Positions 18,684 to 27,385 of a stretch of 64,000 nt of DNA are shown piece by piece (the first letter of the stretch is position 1; every line of letters begins with the position of its first letter). The DNA is taken from contig NZ_SRRP01000003.1 of NCBI RefSeq assembly GCF_004785935.1, positions 48,641 through 112,640 of the forward strand. The letters run 5' to 3'. The notes under the pieces are model-generated. The model saw only the letters and a list, made by a program, of their open reading frames with translations, searched no databases and was not told the DNA's origin. The translations under genes and the position numbers were made by a program. This stretch comes from Streptococcus rubneri. GTDB lineage: Bacteria; Bacillota; Bacilli; Lactobacillales; Streptococcaceae.

Positions 18684-18719
18684 AAAACTCATTTTACGAA
18701 TTCGTAAAGTGAGTTTTTT
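18684..18719. terminator. Bidirectional terminator between the SufT-like gene and ilvD
   Basis: Hairpin AAAACTCATTTTACGAA/TTCGTAAAGTGAGTTTT followed by T; the A-rich upstream side serves ilvD. Confidence 0.85.
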
Positions 18720-18725
18720 CATATC

Positions 18726-20429
18726 TTATTGTTTACCAGACTGTTCCATATTCCAGAAGTCGGTCACGGCACCGCGTGAAGCAGAGGATACCGTGTGGGC
18801 ATACTTACCGAGAACCCCGCGGCTATAGAGTGGTGGCAAGGTTGTCTCAGCCTTCCGTTTCGCCAATTCTTCGTCTGAGACATGCATGGTGATTTCTTTG
18901 GTATCTTGGTCAACTGTCACCAAATCCCCTGTGTGGAGGTAGGCGATTGGGCCACCGACCTGAGCTTCAGGCGCGATATGTCCAACAACGAGACCATAAG
19001 TACCACCAGAGAAGCGTCCGTCTGTCAAGAGGGCCACCTTGTCCCCTTGACCTTTCCCAACGATCATGGATGACAAGGATAGCATTTCTGGCATACCAGG
19101 ACCACCCTTAGGACCTACGAAGCGGACAACAACAACGTCGCCATCCACGATTTCATCCGAAAGAACCGCTTCAATGGCAGCTTCTTCGGAGTCAAAGACC
19201 TTAGCAGGACCCGTGATGTTACGAACTTTCACACCTGATACTTTAGCAACCGCCCCTTCTGGAGCCAAGTTCCCTTTCAAGATGATCAATGGACCATCCG
19301 CACGTTTCGGATTTTCAAGTGGCATGATGACTTTTTGACCCGGTGTCAAATCAGCGAAGGCTTCCAAGTTCTCAGCTACTGTTTTACCAGTACATGTGAT
19401 GCGATCTCCATGAAGGAACCCATTCTTAAGAAGATATTTCATGACGGCAGGCACACCACCGACATTGTAAAGGTCTTGGAAGACGTATTGACCAGAAGGT
19501 TTTAAGTCTGCCAAGTGAGGCACGCGCTCTTGGAAATCATTGAAGTCTTCAAGGGTCAAGTCCACATTGGCTGCGTGAGCAATCGCGAGCAAGTGAAGGG
19601 TCGCATTGGTTGAGCCACCCAGCGCCATGGTCACCGTAATAGCATCTTCAAAGGCTTCACGGGTCAAGATGTTAGATGGCTTGAGTCCCATTTCAAGCAT
19701 TTTCACAACTGCACGACCCGCTTCTTCGATATCAGCTTTTTTATCTGCTGATTCAGCAGGGTGAGAAGAGGAACCTGGCAAGCTCATACCAAGGACCTCG
19801 ATCGCTGTCGCCATGGTGTTGGCAGTGTACATTCCACCACAGCCACCAGGGCCAGGGCAGGCATTACACTCAAGATCTTTCACTTCTTCAGCAGTCATGT
19901 CACCATGGTTCCATTTCCCAATCCCTTCGAAAACAGAAACCAAGTCGATATCCTTACCGTTCAGATTACCTGGAGCAATGGTTCCTCCGTAGGCAAAAAT
20001 AGCCGGAATATCCATGTTGGCAATGGCAATCATCGATCCAGGCATATTCTTATCACAGCCACCGATGGCCACAAAGGCATCCACGTTGTGCCCCCCCATA
20101 GCCGCTTCGATAGAGTCCGCAATGATATCACGAGAAGTCAAGGAGAAGCGCATCCCTGGTGTCCCCATAGCGATCCCATCCGCAACCGTAATGGTTCCAA
20201 ATTGAACCGGCCAAGCTCCCGCATCTTTTACACCTTCTTTGGCCAATTTCCCAAAATCATGCAGGTGCATGTTACACGGTGTGTTTTCAGCCCAAGTAGA
20301 GATTACCCCTACGATTGGCTTTTCAAAGTTTTCATCTGTCATCCCAGTTGCCCGAAGCATAGCCCGGTTAGGGGATTTAACCATGCTGTCGTAGACGCTA
20401 CTGCGATGGCGTGTATCTAATTCTGTCAT
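18726..20429 (-). CDS. ilvD: Dihydroxy-acid dehydratase
   Basis: This 567-residue enzyme makes 2-oxoacids from dihydroxy-acids, the third step of isoleucine/valine synthesis. The Fe-S ligands Cys52 (NTPCNMHL), Cys125 ([10 protein letters not shown]) and Cys197 (CPGPGGCGG) are visible. The start at 20429 has GAGAGGGA upstream and the standard [11 protein letters not shown]-terminus; earlier in-frame ATGs lack a ribosome site. An extended -10 (TGCTATAAT) lies upstream. It is a stand-alone gene here; the other ilv genes are not in the window. Confidence 0.96.
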   Translation of the reverse strand: MTELDTRHRSSVYDSMVKSPNRAMLRATGMTDENFEKPIVGVISTWAENTPCNMHLHDFGKLAKEGVKDAGAWPVQFGTITVADGIAMGTPGMRFSLTSRDIIADSIEAAMGGHNVDAFVAIGGCDKNMPGSMIAIANMDIPAIFAYGGTIAPGNLNGKDIDLVSVFEGIGKWNHGDMTAEEVKDLECNACPGPGGCGGMYTANTMATAIEVLGMSLPGSSSHPAESADKKADIEEAGRAVVKMLEMGLKPSNILTREAFEDAITVTMALGGSTNATLHLLAIAHAANVDLTLEDFNDFQERVPHLADLKPSGQYVFQDLYNVGGVPAVMKYLLKNGFLHGDRITCTGKTVAENLEAFADLTPGQKVIMPLENPKRADGPLIILKGNLAPEGAVAKVSGVKVRNITGPAKVFDSEEAAIEAVLSDEIVDGDVVVVRFVGPKGGPGMPEMLSLSSMIVGKGQGDKVALLTDGRFSGGTYGLVVGHIAPEAQVGGPIAYLHTGDLVTVDQDTKEITMHVSDEELAKRKAETTLPPLYSRGVLGKYAHTVSSASRGAVTDFWNMEQSGKQ

Positions 20430-20557
20430 CTGATTCCCTCTCATCGTATTTTTTATTATTATAGCACAATTCAAGCTTCAACGATAGAAGAAAATTCTTG
20501 AATTTTCAGACAATTCAGCTTGCTCGGTTTCTTGCTAAAATAATTTACAGTTATATC

Positions 20558-20585
20558 TTGACTTTTGTAAGCAAAGTGATATCAT
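20558..20585 (+). promoter_or_regulatory. Promoter of the SPFH gene
   Basis: -35 TTGACT, 16-nt spacer, -10 TATCAT. Confidence 0.65.
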
Positions 20586-20617
20586 TTAGATATCACAAAG
20601 AAAGAAGGGTTCGTCCC

Positions 20618-21640
20618 ATGGAAGAAAAAATTTTAACCCAAAAGAAAAACGGCTTAGCTGCCCTTATAGGCTTGCTAGTTGGGGATCTTGTCTTAGTTTT
20701 AGCTTTTATTAGTGCGATTGCTAGTCTACCAGAAGGTTTTCCACTTGCGATTGCAGTTATTACCTGTATTTTTCTCTTTATTGCTAGTCTGGTGTGCTAT
20801 GCGGGGATCAAAATTATTAAACCGCAAGAGGCCTTGGTTTTGACCTTGTTTGGGAACTATATTGGAACCATTCGAGAAGCGGGTATTTACTTTGTCAATC
20901 CCTTCTGTGTCGCTGTCAATCCTGCCAATAACACCCGCTTGGGCCAAAGTGGTGATGTCACCACCAAGTCACCCATGTCTGTCAGTAAAACAGCAGAAGG
21001 TAACAATATTTCTATCGAGACAGGTAAAAAGAATATTTCCTTAAAAGTGATGACCTTGAATAACTCTCGTCAGAAGATTAATGACTGTTTGGGAAATCCT
21101 GTAGAAATCGGTATTGCAGTCACTTGGCGTGTAGTGGATACAGCTAAAGCAGTCTTCAATGTGGATAACTACAAAGAATATCTCTCATTGCAGTGTGATA
21201 GTGCTCTTCGTAATATTGTCCGCATCTATCCTTATGATGTAGCTCCTAATGTCGATACGACAGGAGACGGCCAGGCAGATGAGGGTAGCCTAAGAGGCTC
21301 CAGTGAAATTGTGGCCAGTCGTATTCGAGAAGAGATTCAAGCACGTGTAAAAGATGCTGGGCTCGAAATTCTAGAAGCTCGTATTACCTACTTGGCCTAT
21401 GCTCCAGAAATCGCAGCTGTCATGCTTCAACGCCAACAAGCTTCTGCCATTATCGATGCGCGGAAGATGATTGTCGACGGAGCAGTTGGGATGGTTGAAA
21501 TGGCCCTTGAACGCCTGAGCGAAGGAGAGATTGTAGAGCTAGACGAAGAACGGAAGGCTGCCATGGTTTCGAACCTTCTTGTCGTTCTCTGTGGCAATCA
21601 TGATGCACAACCAATTGTCAATACGGGAAGTCTCTATTAA
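20618..21640 (+). CDS. SPFH/Band 7 domain membrane protein
   Basis: A 340-residue protein with two N-terminal membrane helices (about residues 10-65) followed by an SPFH domain (about residues 65-260; it starts [20 protein letters not shown]). A helical tail (about 290-330) contains [19 protein letters not shown], as in prohibitin/flotillin-like proteins that form membrane platforms. ATG 20618 follows AGAAGGG; upstream in-frame codons have no ribosome site. It is 2 bp from the next small gene, so the two are translationally linked. Specific role unknown. Confidence 0.85.
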   Translation: MEEKILTQKKNGLAALIGLLVGDLVLVLAFISAIASLPEGFPLAIAVITCIFLFIASLVCYAGIKIIKPQEALVLTLFGNYIGTIREAGIYFVNPFCVAVNPANNTRLGQSGDVTTKSPMSVSKTAEGNNISIETGKKNISLKVMTLNNSRQKINDCLGNPVEIGIAVTWRVVDTAKAVFNVDNYKEYLSLQCDSALRNIVRIYPYDVAPNVDTTGDGQADEGSLRGSSEIVASRIREEIQARVKDAGLEILEARITYLAYAPEIAAVMLQRQQASAIIDARKMIVDGAVGMVEMALERLSEGEIVELDEERKAAMVSNLLVVLCGNHDAQPIVNTGSLY

Positions 21641-21642
21641 GA

Positions 21643-21843
21643 ATGGCTGACCAAAAGAAAAAACAAATTCCACTTAGATTGTCAGCCAAGTTATATGCTG
21701 CTATCGCATCATGGGCAGAAGATGACTTTCGATCGGTCAATGGTCAGATCGAGTACCTGCTGACAGAATGTGTCAAGCAACGAAAAAAGGATGGCAAATA
21801 CGTTTCGGAAACGATTGATGAGCCATTTGAAATAGACCTTTAA
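21643..21843 (+). CDS. Small ribbon-helix-helix-like protein linked to the SPFH gene
   Basis: A 66-residue product with [24 protein letters not shown], a basic strand followed by two helices, as in Arc/MetJ-type ribbon-helix-helix proteins and SPFH partners of Gram-positives. Its start lies 2 bp behind the SPFH stop with no strong ribosome site of its own, which suggests coupled translation. DNA binding is a guess from fold pattern only. A terminator follows. Confidence 0.7.
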   Translation: MADQKKKQIPLRLSAKLYAAIASWAEDDFRSVNGQIEYLLTECVKQRKKDGKYVSETIDEPFEIDL

Positions 21844-21849
21844 GGAGAA

Positions 21850-21884
21850 CTCCTGTCCCATTTGATGAGGCAGGAGATTTTTTT
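21850..21884 (+). terminator. Terminator after the SPFH operon
   Basis: Arms CTCCTG/CAGGAG with ATTTTTTT behind. Confidence 0.85.
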
Positions 21885-21905
21885 AATAATTTTTTGTCAA
21901 GTAAC

Positions 21906-21934
21906 TTTACTTTACAAAAAAGTTTTGTTATACT
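21906..21934 (+). promoter_or_regulatory. Promoter of rpmF-rpmG
   Basis: -35 TTTACT, 17-nt spacer, extended -10 TGTTATACT. Confidence 0.7.
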
Positions 21935-21993
21935 GTTAAAGTTGATGAAAATCAAACCTAATTGAATTTATATCTTAAAAGGAGAAAAACGAA

Positions 21994-22176
21994 ATGGCAG
22001 TACCTGCACGTCGCACATCAAAAGCGAAGAAAAACAAACGTCGTACGCACTACAAAGTAACAGCTCCATCTGTAAACTTTGACGAAGCAACTGGAGATTA
22101 CTCACGTTCACACCGTGTATCACTTAAAGGATACTACAAAGGACGTAAGATCGCTAAAGCTGCATCAGCTGAATAA
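21994..22176 (+). CDS. rpmF: 50S ribosomal protein L32 (zinc-free form)
   Basis: A 60-residue L32 starting [20 protein letters not shown]. It contains no cysteine, so it is the C-minus paralog type without a zinc ribbon. Ribosome site AAAAGGAG. It is co-transcribed with rpmG 15 bp downstream. Confidence 0.96.
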   Translation: MAVPARRTSKAKKNKRRTHYKVTAPSVNFDEATGDYSRSHRVSLKGYYKGRKIAKAASAE

Positions 22177-22191
22177 TAGAAGGGAGATACC

Positions 22192-22341
22192 ATGCGCGTA
22201 AATATTACACTTGAACACAAAGAATCTGGTGAACGCTTGTACCTTACTTCTAAAAACAAACGTAACACTCCAGACCGTCTTCAATTGAAGAAATACTCAC
22301 CAAAACTTCGCAAACACGTTGTGTTTACAGAAGTGAAGTAG
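22192..22341 (+). CDS. rpmG: 50S ribosomal protein L33 (zinc-free form)
   Basis: A 49-residue L33 ([20 protein letters not shown] at the start, HVVFTEVK at the end) without cysteines. Ribosome site AGAAGGGAG. The 3' end of rpmG is a known integration site for streptococcal mobile elements. The sequence turns AT-rich and gene-poor right after its stop codon, so it probably marks the left edge of the island described below. Confidence 0.96.
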
Positions 22342-22555
22342 GGGTTCAATACACGTCAATAGATGTTAGAAACCTTGATTTTAAGCGATTCTTGAAATTC
22401 TAAATTTCACTACATTGCAATATAAATCAACCGAATCACTACCTTTTTCACTACCTTTTTTGAAATAAGAATAATGATTCGGATATATAAAAGAAGAGGA
22501 ACTTTATTGTGAAGCTCCTCTTTTTGTTATGTGTTCTTTTTCTCACAGATCGTAT
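22342..22555. other. Island left edge: possible integrase arm sites and a terminator
   Basis: There is no gene here. The 12-mer TCACTACCTTTT occurs twice in tandem (22436-22459), with a related TTTCACTACATT at about 22405. Short repeats of this kind flank tyrosine-integrase attachment sites. No integrase gene remains. Confidence 0.45.
22496..22526 (+). terminator. Terminator downstream of rpmG
   Basis: Arms GAGGA(a)CTT / AAG(c)TCCTC followed by TTTTTG. Confidence 0.7.
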
Positions 22556-22700
22556 GACCTGGTTTGACACAGTTGGATTTCAGGTACTTTCAGTTTAGCT
22601 TTATATCAACCATCATCAAAATCCAACTATTTTCTTATTTTAAAAAATATGAATAAGTTTGATTGAATGAGGGAATTTCTTTAAATTTTTTCTTAGCACC
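22556..22700. repeat. Left copy of an imperfect direct repeat around the ABC cassette
   Basis: It begins GACCTGGTTTG and, 94 bp later, has TGAATAAGTTT followed by GGGAATT-CTTTAAAT-like sequence. The same anchors recur at 26077 and 26172 with 95-bp spacing. See the right copy. Confidence 0.65.
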
Positions 22701-22820
22701 TATAAGTTAATAATACTATTCTTTAAATTATAGTTTATAATTATCTGATGTTTCAATGACCACAAAACAAAGTACAGCGAATCACTTCCTTTAGTCAAAC
22801 ATATAACTGAACAACATTGT

Positions 22821-23621
22821 TTATCTTCCTGCACTTTCATATTTTTTCAATCCTTTTCTAAAAATTGTACGACTGATAATAATCAAAAAAACTGTAAAAA
22901 CTATTTGATAGAAAAATAGGTTCAATGTATCTTTCCCTAAAAATATTAATACTGCAGGATTGGCAATTAATAAATTGGGAACAAATAACATAGTGATCAA
23001 TCTGTTAATACCTGTAAAAATATTATATGGATACTTAGAAATTCCAATATAATTCAAAAATACATCTACTTTTGAAAATTTAGTTGGGAACCAAAATGAA
23101 CTAATCGTTATTAGAAACCAAATTGAATAATATATAATACAACCACACATTAAAGAAAGGATATAAAATAATATTTTTAATGAATTTAAATGTACATTTA
23201 AATTTCCATAACTTATAAAAATGATCGCAAGACCAAAAAAAGTATTCACGAATTGAACTAAATTAAATGATCTAAAAATATAGAACAACTGAGTATCAAA
23301 CGGCCTCAATAAAATTTGATCCAAGTTACCACTCAAAATATCTGATTCTAAAATTCCCATACTTCTAATTAACAATCCCATCATAACTCCATCTACAATA
23401 GTGTAGGAACCTACCAAAAATAAAATTTGATAATAGTCCCAACCATTAAAAGAGTCTATGTTTAAGAAAATCAATCTAAAAAATACAATAGGTAAACCAA
23501 TCCACAGTATCGACGAAAATAGACCACAAAAGAAGTCAAAATGAAAATTCATATCAGATTTAAAACCAAAATGAAGTAGCCTAAAAATTACTTTTATTCT
23601 AAACATTTTATCCTCCCACAT
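22821..23621 (-). CDS. ABC-2 type transporter permease (second subunit)
   Basis: The 266-residue protein has six predicted membrane helices and the ABC-2/DUF990-type pattern (SDILSGNLDQILLRPFDTQLF, about residues 92-112, after which the helices resume). It overlaps the neighbouring permease by 14 nt. Very AT-rich codon use contrasts with the chromosome on both sides. With the other two genes it forms an exporter of the daunorubicin/viologen-exporter type; the substrate is unknown. Confidence 0.85.
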   Translation of the reverse strand: MWEDKMFRIKVIFRLLHFGFKSDMNFHFDFFCGLFSSILWIGLPIVFFRLIFLNIDSFNGWDYYQILFLVGSYTIVDGVMMGLLIRSMGILESDILSGNLDQILLRPFDTQLFYIFRSFNLVQFVNTFFGLAIIFISYGNLNVHLNSLKILFYILSLMCGCIIYYSIWFLITISSFWFPTKFSKVDVFLNYIGISKYPYNIFTGINRLITMLFVPNLLIANPAVLIFLGKDTLNLFFYQIVFTVFLIIISRTIFRKGLKKYESAGR

Positions 23622-24402
23622 TTGAGAAGTGCTCCACTCCTTTTCTCAATATGAATCTTGATATAATATAAAAAATGATGCACCAAATCAATTGAATACA
23701 AATAATTCTCAAATAGTCTATTAATTTATATGTATCATTACTAAACATCTGAAGCGGTTCATATACTAAGTATTTAAAAGGTAATACATCTAAAAACAGA
23801 CGAAAATTATTTGAAAAAAAACTTAAAGGCAATAATATTCCTGATAAAAACTGAATTACTATTTCTTTAACAGTAAGGACAAAAAATATATTTTCTAACC
23901 AAAAAGAAAGCATACCTACACAACATGATATTAAAAACCATAGAACCATAGATAGAATAATTGCAATACTTCCTAAAATAAGAATTTCAATGGTTAATAA
24001 CTCATTCTTGTAATAAACACTGGAGAATAAAATGACAGGAATGATGATAAATAATAAATGAGCAAGCCTATCTCCAAGCATTTTACAAAAATAATACTTA
24101 TAAAAAGTAACAGGTTTTATTAATATGCTAAAAAAATTTCCTGAATGAACATCGTCATTGATTTCCCAATCAACTGGATAAAAAACAAAATATGAAAAAA
24201 TTATAGTCCCCAAATAGTATTGAACCATTGAGGTAAAATCATATCCTGCTATATTTATCTGGTTACTCTGATATATATACGTCCATAAAAATACTGATAT
24301 CATAATTTGTATACTTGCCTGTAACATTAACAATAGTACACTTGATTTATAGTTCAAAATAGATCGAAATGATATCAGAATAATAGACATTTCTTTTTTC
24401 AA
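23608..24402 (-). CDS. ABC-2 type transporter permease (first subunit)
   Basis: A 264-residue membrane protein with six predicted helices and the paralogous motif DDVHSGNFFSILIKPVTFYKY (about residues 84-104), which parallels the LLRPF segment of the other permease. This two-permease, one-ATPase arrangement is standard for the ABC-2 DUF990 group. Its start overlaps the end of the ATPase gene by 4 nt, indicating coupled expression. AT-rich, like its partners. Confidence 0.85.
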   Translation of the reverse strand: MKKEMSIILISFRSILNYKSSVLLLMLQASIQIMISVFLWTYIYQSNQINIAGYDFTSMVQYYLGTIIFSYFVFYPVDWEINDDVHSGNFFSILIKPVTFYKYYFCKMLGDRLAHLLFIIIPVILFSSVYYKNELLTIEILILGSIAIILSMVLWFLISCCVGMLSFWLENIFFVLTVKEIVIQFLSGILLPLSFFSNNFRLFLDVLPFKYLVYEPLQMFSNDTYKLIDYLRIICIQLIWCIIFYIISRFILRKGVEHFSNVGG

Positions 24403-25385
24403 TTGTGCTCCTTTTTTGTAAAATAGTTTTGTAAAATAATTTCTTCTAAAGAAAGATTTGATATTTCAAAATCTTCTATATCTACAAGCTTATTGATTGA
24501 TTCTAATGTCTCAAAGACAAAATCTCTAGGTATTTTTAGTATACATTCCGATTTTGTTTGAGAAATGACTACTACTCCTTTAACAGAGCATAACTCTGGT
24601 ACCAAATCTAATGTCATTTTTATCTTTAAATATTTAAAATCAGAAAATTTAGATAAAATAACATCCATTGACTCCTGCAAAATAATTTTTCCTTTGTCAA
24701 TGACGATTAATTCGTCACAAACAGACGAAATATCATCCATATCATGACTCGTTAAAATAATAGTAGTATGACATTCTTCATTCATTTTCTTTAAAAATGT
24801 TCTGATATCTTTTTTAGACTGTATATCTAACCCTATAGTAGGCTCGTCTAAAAATAATATTTCCGGACTTGTTAAAGATGCCGCGATAAACTCCATTTTC
24901 ATTTTTTGTCCAAGAGAGAGGGTCCGGACCTGCTGGTAAAGCTGATCTTTTACATTCAACAAATTGCTTAATTCCTGAATTCGTTCTTGTAAAATCGCCG
25001 GTTCTACCTCATATAAAGTACCAATCAATTGAAAATAATCCATAGCCGAAACATCTTGAAATAACTGTAATTTATTTCCTACTACTATTGAAATTTTTTT
25101 TCTAAAATTTATACTTCTTTTAAATGGAATTTCTCCATTCACTTCTAATTTTCCGGAACTAGGATAAAGAGTCCCAGTCAACATTTTAATCGTTGTGGAT
25201 TTACCAGCTCCATTACTCCCAATAAAGCCAACTATACTCCCTCTCTTAATCGTAAAACTAATATCTTGAACAGCTCGAATCGTTATTTGATTACGTTTCA
25301 AAAATCTCTTGATAAATGGGAGTCTTGAATCAAAATTATAAAAATTTTTAGATAAATTCTGAGCATTAATAACTATTTCACTCAT
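24399..25385 (-). CDS. ABC transporter ATP-binding protein of the exporter
   Basis: The 328-residue ATPase carries Walker A (GSNGAGKST), the signature LSLGQKMKME, Walker B (ILFLDEPTIGLD) and the switch His in LTSHD. A C-terminal extension (about residues 230-328) is typical of DrrA/CcmA-like export ATPases. ATG 25385 follows AAAGGAGAG and is preferred over an in-frame start at 25430. It lies at the head of the permease operon, and its start overlaps the end of a small upstream ORF. Confidence 0.92.
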   Translation of the reverse strand: MSEIVINAQNLSKNFYNFDSRLPFIKRFLKRNQITIRAVQDISFTIKRGSIVGFIGSNGAGKSTTIKMLTGTLYPSSGKLEVNGEIPFKRSINFRKKISIVVGNKLQLFQDVSAMDYFQLIGTLYEVEPAILQERIQELSNLLNVKDQLYQQVRTLSLGQKMKMEFIAASLTSPEILFLDEPTIGLDIQSKKDIRTFLKKMNEECHTTIILTSHDMDDISSVCDELIVIDKGKIILQESMDVILSKFSDFKYLKIKMTLDLVPELCSVKGVVVISQTKSECILKIPRDFVFETLESINKLVDIEDFEISNLSLEEIILQNYFTKKEHN

Positions 25386-25581
25386 ATATCTCTCCTTTCG
25401 ATAAAATATATTTACTTGTACTTTTTCCATACTTTACCAAAATGCTAAAGATTGAGCTAAAATCTTCGGGATGGGTAAAATAATATTTGTCTTTAAAAAG
25501 TTTCTCAAAACCTTCAAGGCGATTATTGAAATCATTAAATTTTGTATTGTCTAGCTGGTTGAATGTCTCTTTAATATCCAT
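25378..25581 (-). CDS. Small hypothetical protein upstream of the ABC exporter
   Basis: A 67-residue, acidic/aromatic product (MDIKETFNQLDNTKFNDFNN at the start) with no membrane segment, Cys pair or double-Gly leader. It has a plausible ribosome site (CGGAGAA), and its end overlaps the ATPase start by 8 nt, so it is probably a real, coupled gene. I do not recognise the family. It could be a regulator-like or accessory peptide of the exporter. Confidence 0.5.
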   Translation of the reverse strand: MDIKETFNQLDNTKFNDFNNRLEGFEKLFKDKYYFTHPEDFSSIFSILVKYGKSTSKYILSKGEIYE

Positions 25582-25683
25582 AAACTTTCTCCGTGATTCT
25601 TTATTTCACTTTATAAATAGAAGAGTGTCTATATATTTATAGATCCTCAAGAACTTGCATTTTATCAAGTATAAGTAGAATAG

Positions 25684-25735
25684 TATGTAAGGGCTTACAT
25701 ATTCATATTATATGATTATGTAAGGAATCCGTCAA
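25684..25735 (-). promoter_or_regulatory. Promoter and palindromic operator of the ABC exporter operon
   Basis: On the minus strand: -35 TTGACG, 17-nt spacer, -10 TATAAT (25712-25707). The perfect palindrome TATGTAAGGGCTTACATA covers the expected transcription start (25684-25701). A half-site (TTATGTAAGG) sits in the spacer. This arrangement suits a repressor that blocks the promoter. No regulator gene is adjacent. Confidence 0.75.
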
Positions 25736-25739
25736 TTTT

Positions 25740-26035
25740 CCACATTATTATATGACAAAATGTATTTTTTAAAAATGCAAAAATCTATGAGCAAGATGTT
25801 TGACTTCCTTTTTTAAAGTATATATACTTATATTAACCTTAGAAAAGAAAAAATGTTTGAACAGATATTCAATAATAATTACTTTTTTTAAAATTAAAAT
25901 TCGAACTTTAAATTTTTATCTTTTTTATATTATTGAGTAACCTAAATTGCCCAATTTGTAAAATTTAGCTAGACAAAAAAAGACATCCAAGAGAAATTTC
26001 TTAAATGTCTGTAAACGTTGATATAAGCGTGTTGA
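25740..26035. other. AT-rich gene-free stretch of the island
   Basis: No coding region was seen. An imperfect hairpin with arms AGACAT/ATGTCT (25980-26012) resembles the terminator that would follow rpsI when read on the minus strand. Confidence 0.4.
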
Positions 26036-26086
26036 TTAACGTTTTGATAATTGTGATGCTTTACGAGCTTTCTTAAGACCTGGTTT
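26036..26086 (-). pseudogene. rpsI: Displaced 3' end of rpsI (ribosomal protein S9): integration-site remnant
   Basis: On the minus strand, 16 codons and a stop read KPGLKKARKASQLSKR, the conserved C-terminus of streptococcal S9 apart from Leu in place of the usual Phe. Upstream of KPG the homology ends abruptly. The rest of rpsI is absent. The 3' end of rpsI is a known target of streptococcal integrative elements, so this looks like an att copy left by one. Confidence 0.75.
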
Positions 26087-26220
26087 GGAAAGTATGAGTT
26101 TCAGTTGGACTAAAAATAGCGTAATACCAAGTCTTTTCAGAACGATATTTACTGATTAATTTCATAAAACTTGAATAAGTTTAAGCGAAATAGGGGAATT
26201 GCTTTAAATATTTTATTTAC
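26077..26220. repeat. Right copy of the imperfect direct repeat around the ABC cassette
   Basis: It begins GACCTGGTTTG inside the rpsI remnant. TGAATAAGTTT follows at 26172, then GGGGAATTGCTTTAAAT. It matches the left copy at 22556 in order and spacing. The 3.5 kb between the copies hold the ABC exporter. Confidence 0.65.
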
Positions 26221-26406
26221 AATTATAATTTATCAATGGTTTTCCTTCAATAATAGTATATAATGGAAGAAAACTGAGTCAACTATCCAGAAAGATACTA
26301 TTCTGTCTGAAATTAGAATATAGTAGCTAAGTGTAAAGAATATACTATAAGCTTTCCGAAAAATTAGTGTTTTCCTGAAAGTTTTGAATTTGAAACGATG
26401 AACAAT

Positions 26407-26463
26407 CAAAAACAACCGGAGAAGAAACAGTTGCCAACTCCTTCTTCTCTGGTTGTTTTTTAT
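26407..26463. terminator. Terminator after sdpI
   Basis: Arms AACAACCGGAGAAGAA and TTCTTCTCTGGTTGTT with T/A runs on both sides; it probably works in both directions. The 26221-26406 stretch before it has no gene that I can support. Confidence 0.8.
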
Positions 26464-26464
26464 A

Positions 26465-27100
26465 CTAACAATCTTTCCGACTTAGTTGATAAGAATATAG
26501 GATCGGAATGAGAACAATGGTGAGGATGACCAGCACCAGTACATAAGAAAGCGCGAATTGAAGGCCTGCTTCAAGAAGAAGGATCAATCCTCCGAGGACC
26601 CACAACTTCCCTGCCAAGCGATGGGTTTTGTGCCAGTTATCTTCACTCTGCAAGGTCCAAGGCAGACGGATTCCAACCGTATGGTTCACTTTTAGCTTCG
26701 GCATGTAATTGCCCATGATCACAAAGATGAGGCCTAACAAAGCAGAAACAACAATAGAAGGATTGGTCGTAGAGCCTAGCGCCTTACTATAGATGAGATA
26801 GAAGACACTTAAGGAGACGATTGGAATCAACCAGTAGATCACTTTGACCATTTTCTCATTCATCGTGCGATTCTTAGGATCACGTCCGATCATAAAGATC
26901 ACAAACAGATGCACCAAGAGAAGGAAAAGAGGAAGACCAAACACGGCCAGTGGCTTCGATTGGAAATTATTGGCCTGACCTGCAAGGTTGAAGTGAATCG
27001 GGATTTGGTTAGGCAATTGCGGCCAAATTATCAGCCCCCAAAGTATGGGGAAGAGTATCACCATAGAAGTCAATAGCAATAGTTTTTTATTCGTTTTCAT
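26465..27100 (-). CDS. sdpI: SdpI family membrane protein (immunity type)
   Basis: A 211-residue protein with an N-terminal DUF1648 helix pair (WPQLPNQIPIHFNLAGQANN, about residues 26-45) and a C-terminal SdpI domain (NYMPKLKVNHTVGIRLPWTL, about residues 131-150), six helices in total. In B. subtilis SdpI protects against the SdpC toxin and also sequesters its repressor SdpR. No sdpABC toxin genes are visible, so this is an orphan immunity/regulator pair. The start overlaps sdpR by 14 nt. Confidence 0.88.
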   Translation of the reverse strand: MKTNKKLLLLTSMVILFPILWGLIIWPQLPNQIPIHFNLAGQANNFQSKPLAVFGLPLFLLLVHLFVIFMIGRDPKNRTMNEKMVKVIYWLIPIVSLSVFYLIYSKALGSTTNPSIVVSALLGLIFVIMGNYMPKLKVNHTVGIRLPWTLQSEDNWHKTHRLAGKLWVLGGLILLLEAGLQFALSYVLVLVILTIVLIPILYSYQLSRKDC

Positions 27101-27368
27101 CAGTAGAATCTCCTTTCAAATCAACGAGCCAGACCATCAAATCTTCCAAGACAGAAGTATTGAGTTCATAGTAGATAAAATTCTTCTCTTTTTCCTCTCG
27201 AATTAAATCTGCCTGCTTGAGGAGGCTTAAATGATGGGAAATGGTCGCTCCTGCCACATCAAAGTGACCAGCGATATCTCCAGCAGATAATTTCCCCGCC
27301 TTTAGCAGTTCTAAGATACTTCTTCTTATCGGATTTGATAAAGCTTTAAATGTTTGCGCAAAATTCAT
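27087..27368 (-). CDS. sdpR: ArsR family repressor (SdpR type)
   Basis: A 93-residue winged-helix protein (FKALSNPIRRSILELLKAGK, then DIAGHFDVAGATISHHLSLL as recognition helix, about residues 31-50). No ArsR-type metal-binding cysteines are present, as in SdpR. It overlaps sdpI and lies directly downstream of two identical-arm palindromes, which are very likely its own operators. Confidence 0.9.
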   Translation of the reverse strand: MNFAQTFKALSNPIRRSILELLKAGKLSAGDIAGHFDVAGATISHHLSLLKQADLIREEKEKNFIYYELNTSVLEDLMVWLVDLKGDSTDENE

Positions 27369-27385
27369 TCTCTATCTCCTCTAAT

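Noticed and set aside
22821-25385. Lantibiotic immunity (LanFEG) transporter
   Set aside because: The permeases fit the ABC-2 DUF990 pair better, and no lantibiotic biosynthesis or double-Gly peptide gene is near.
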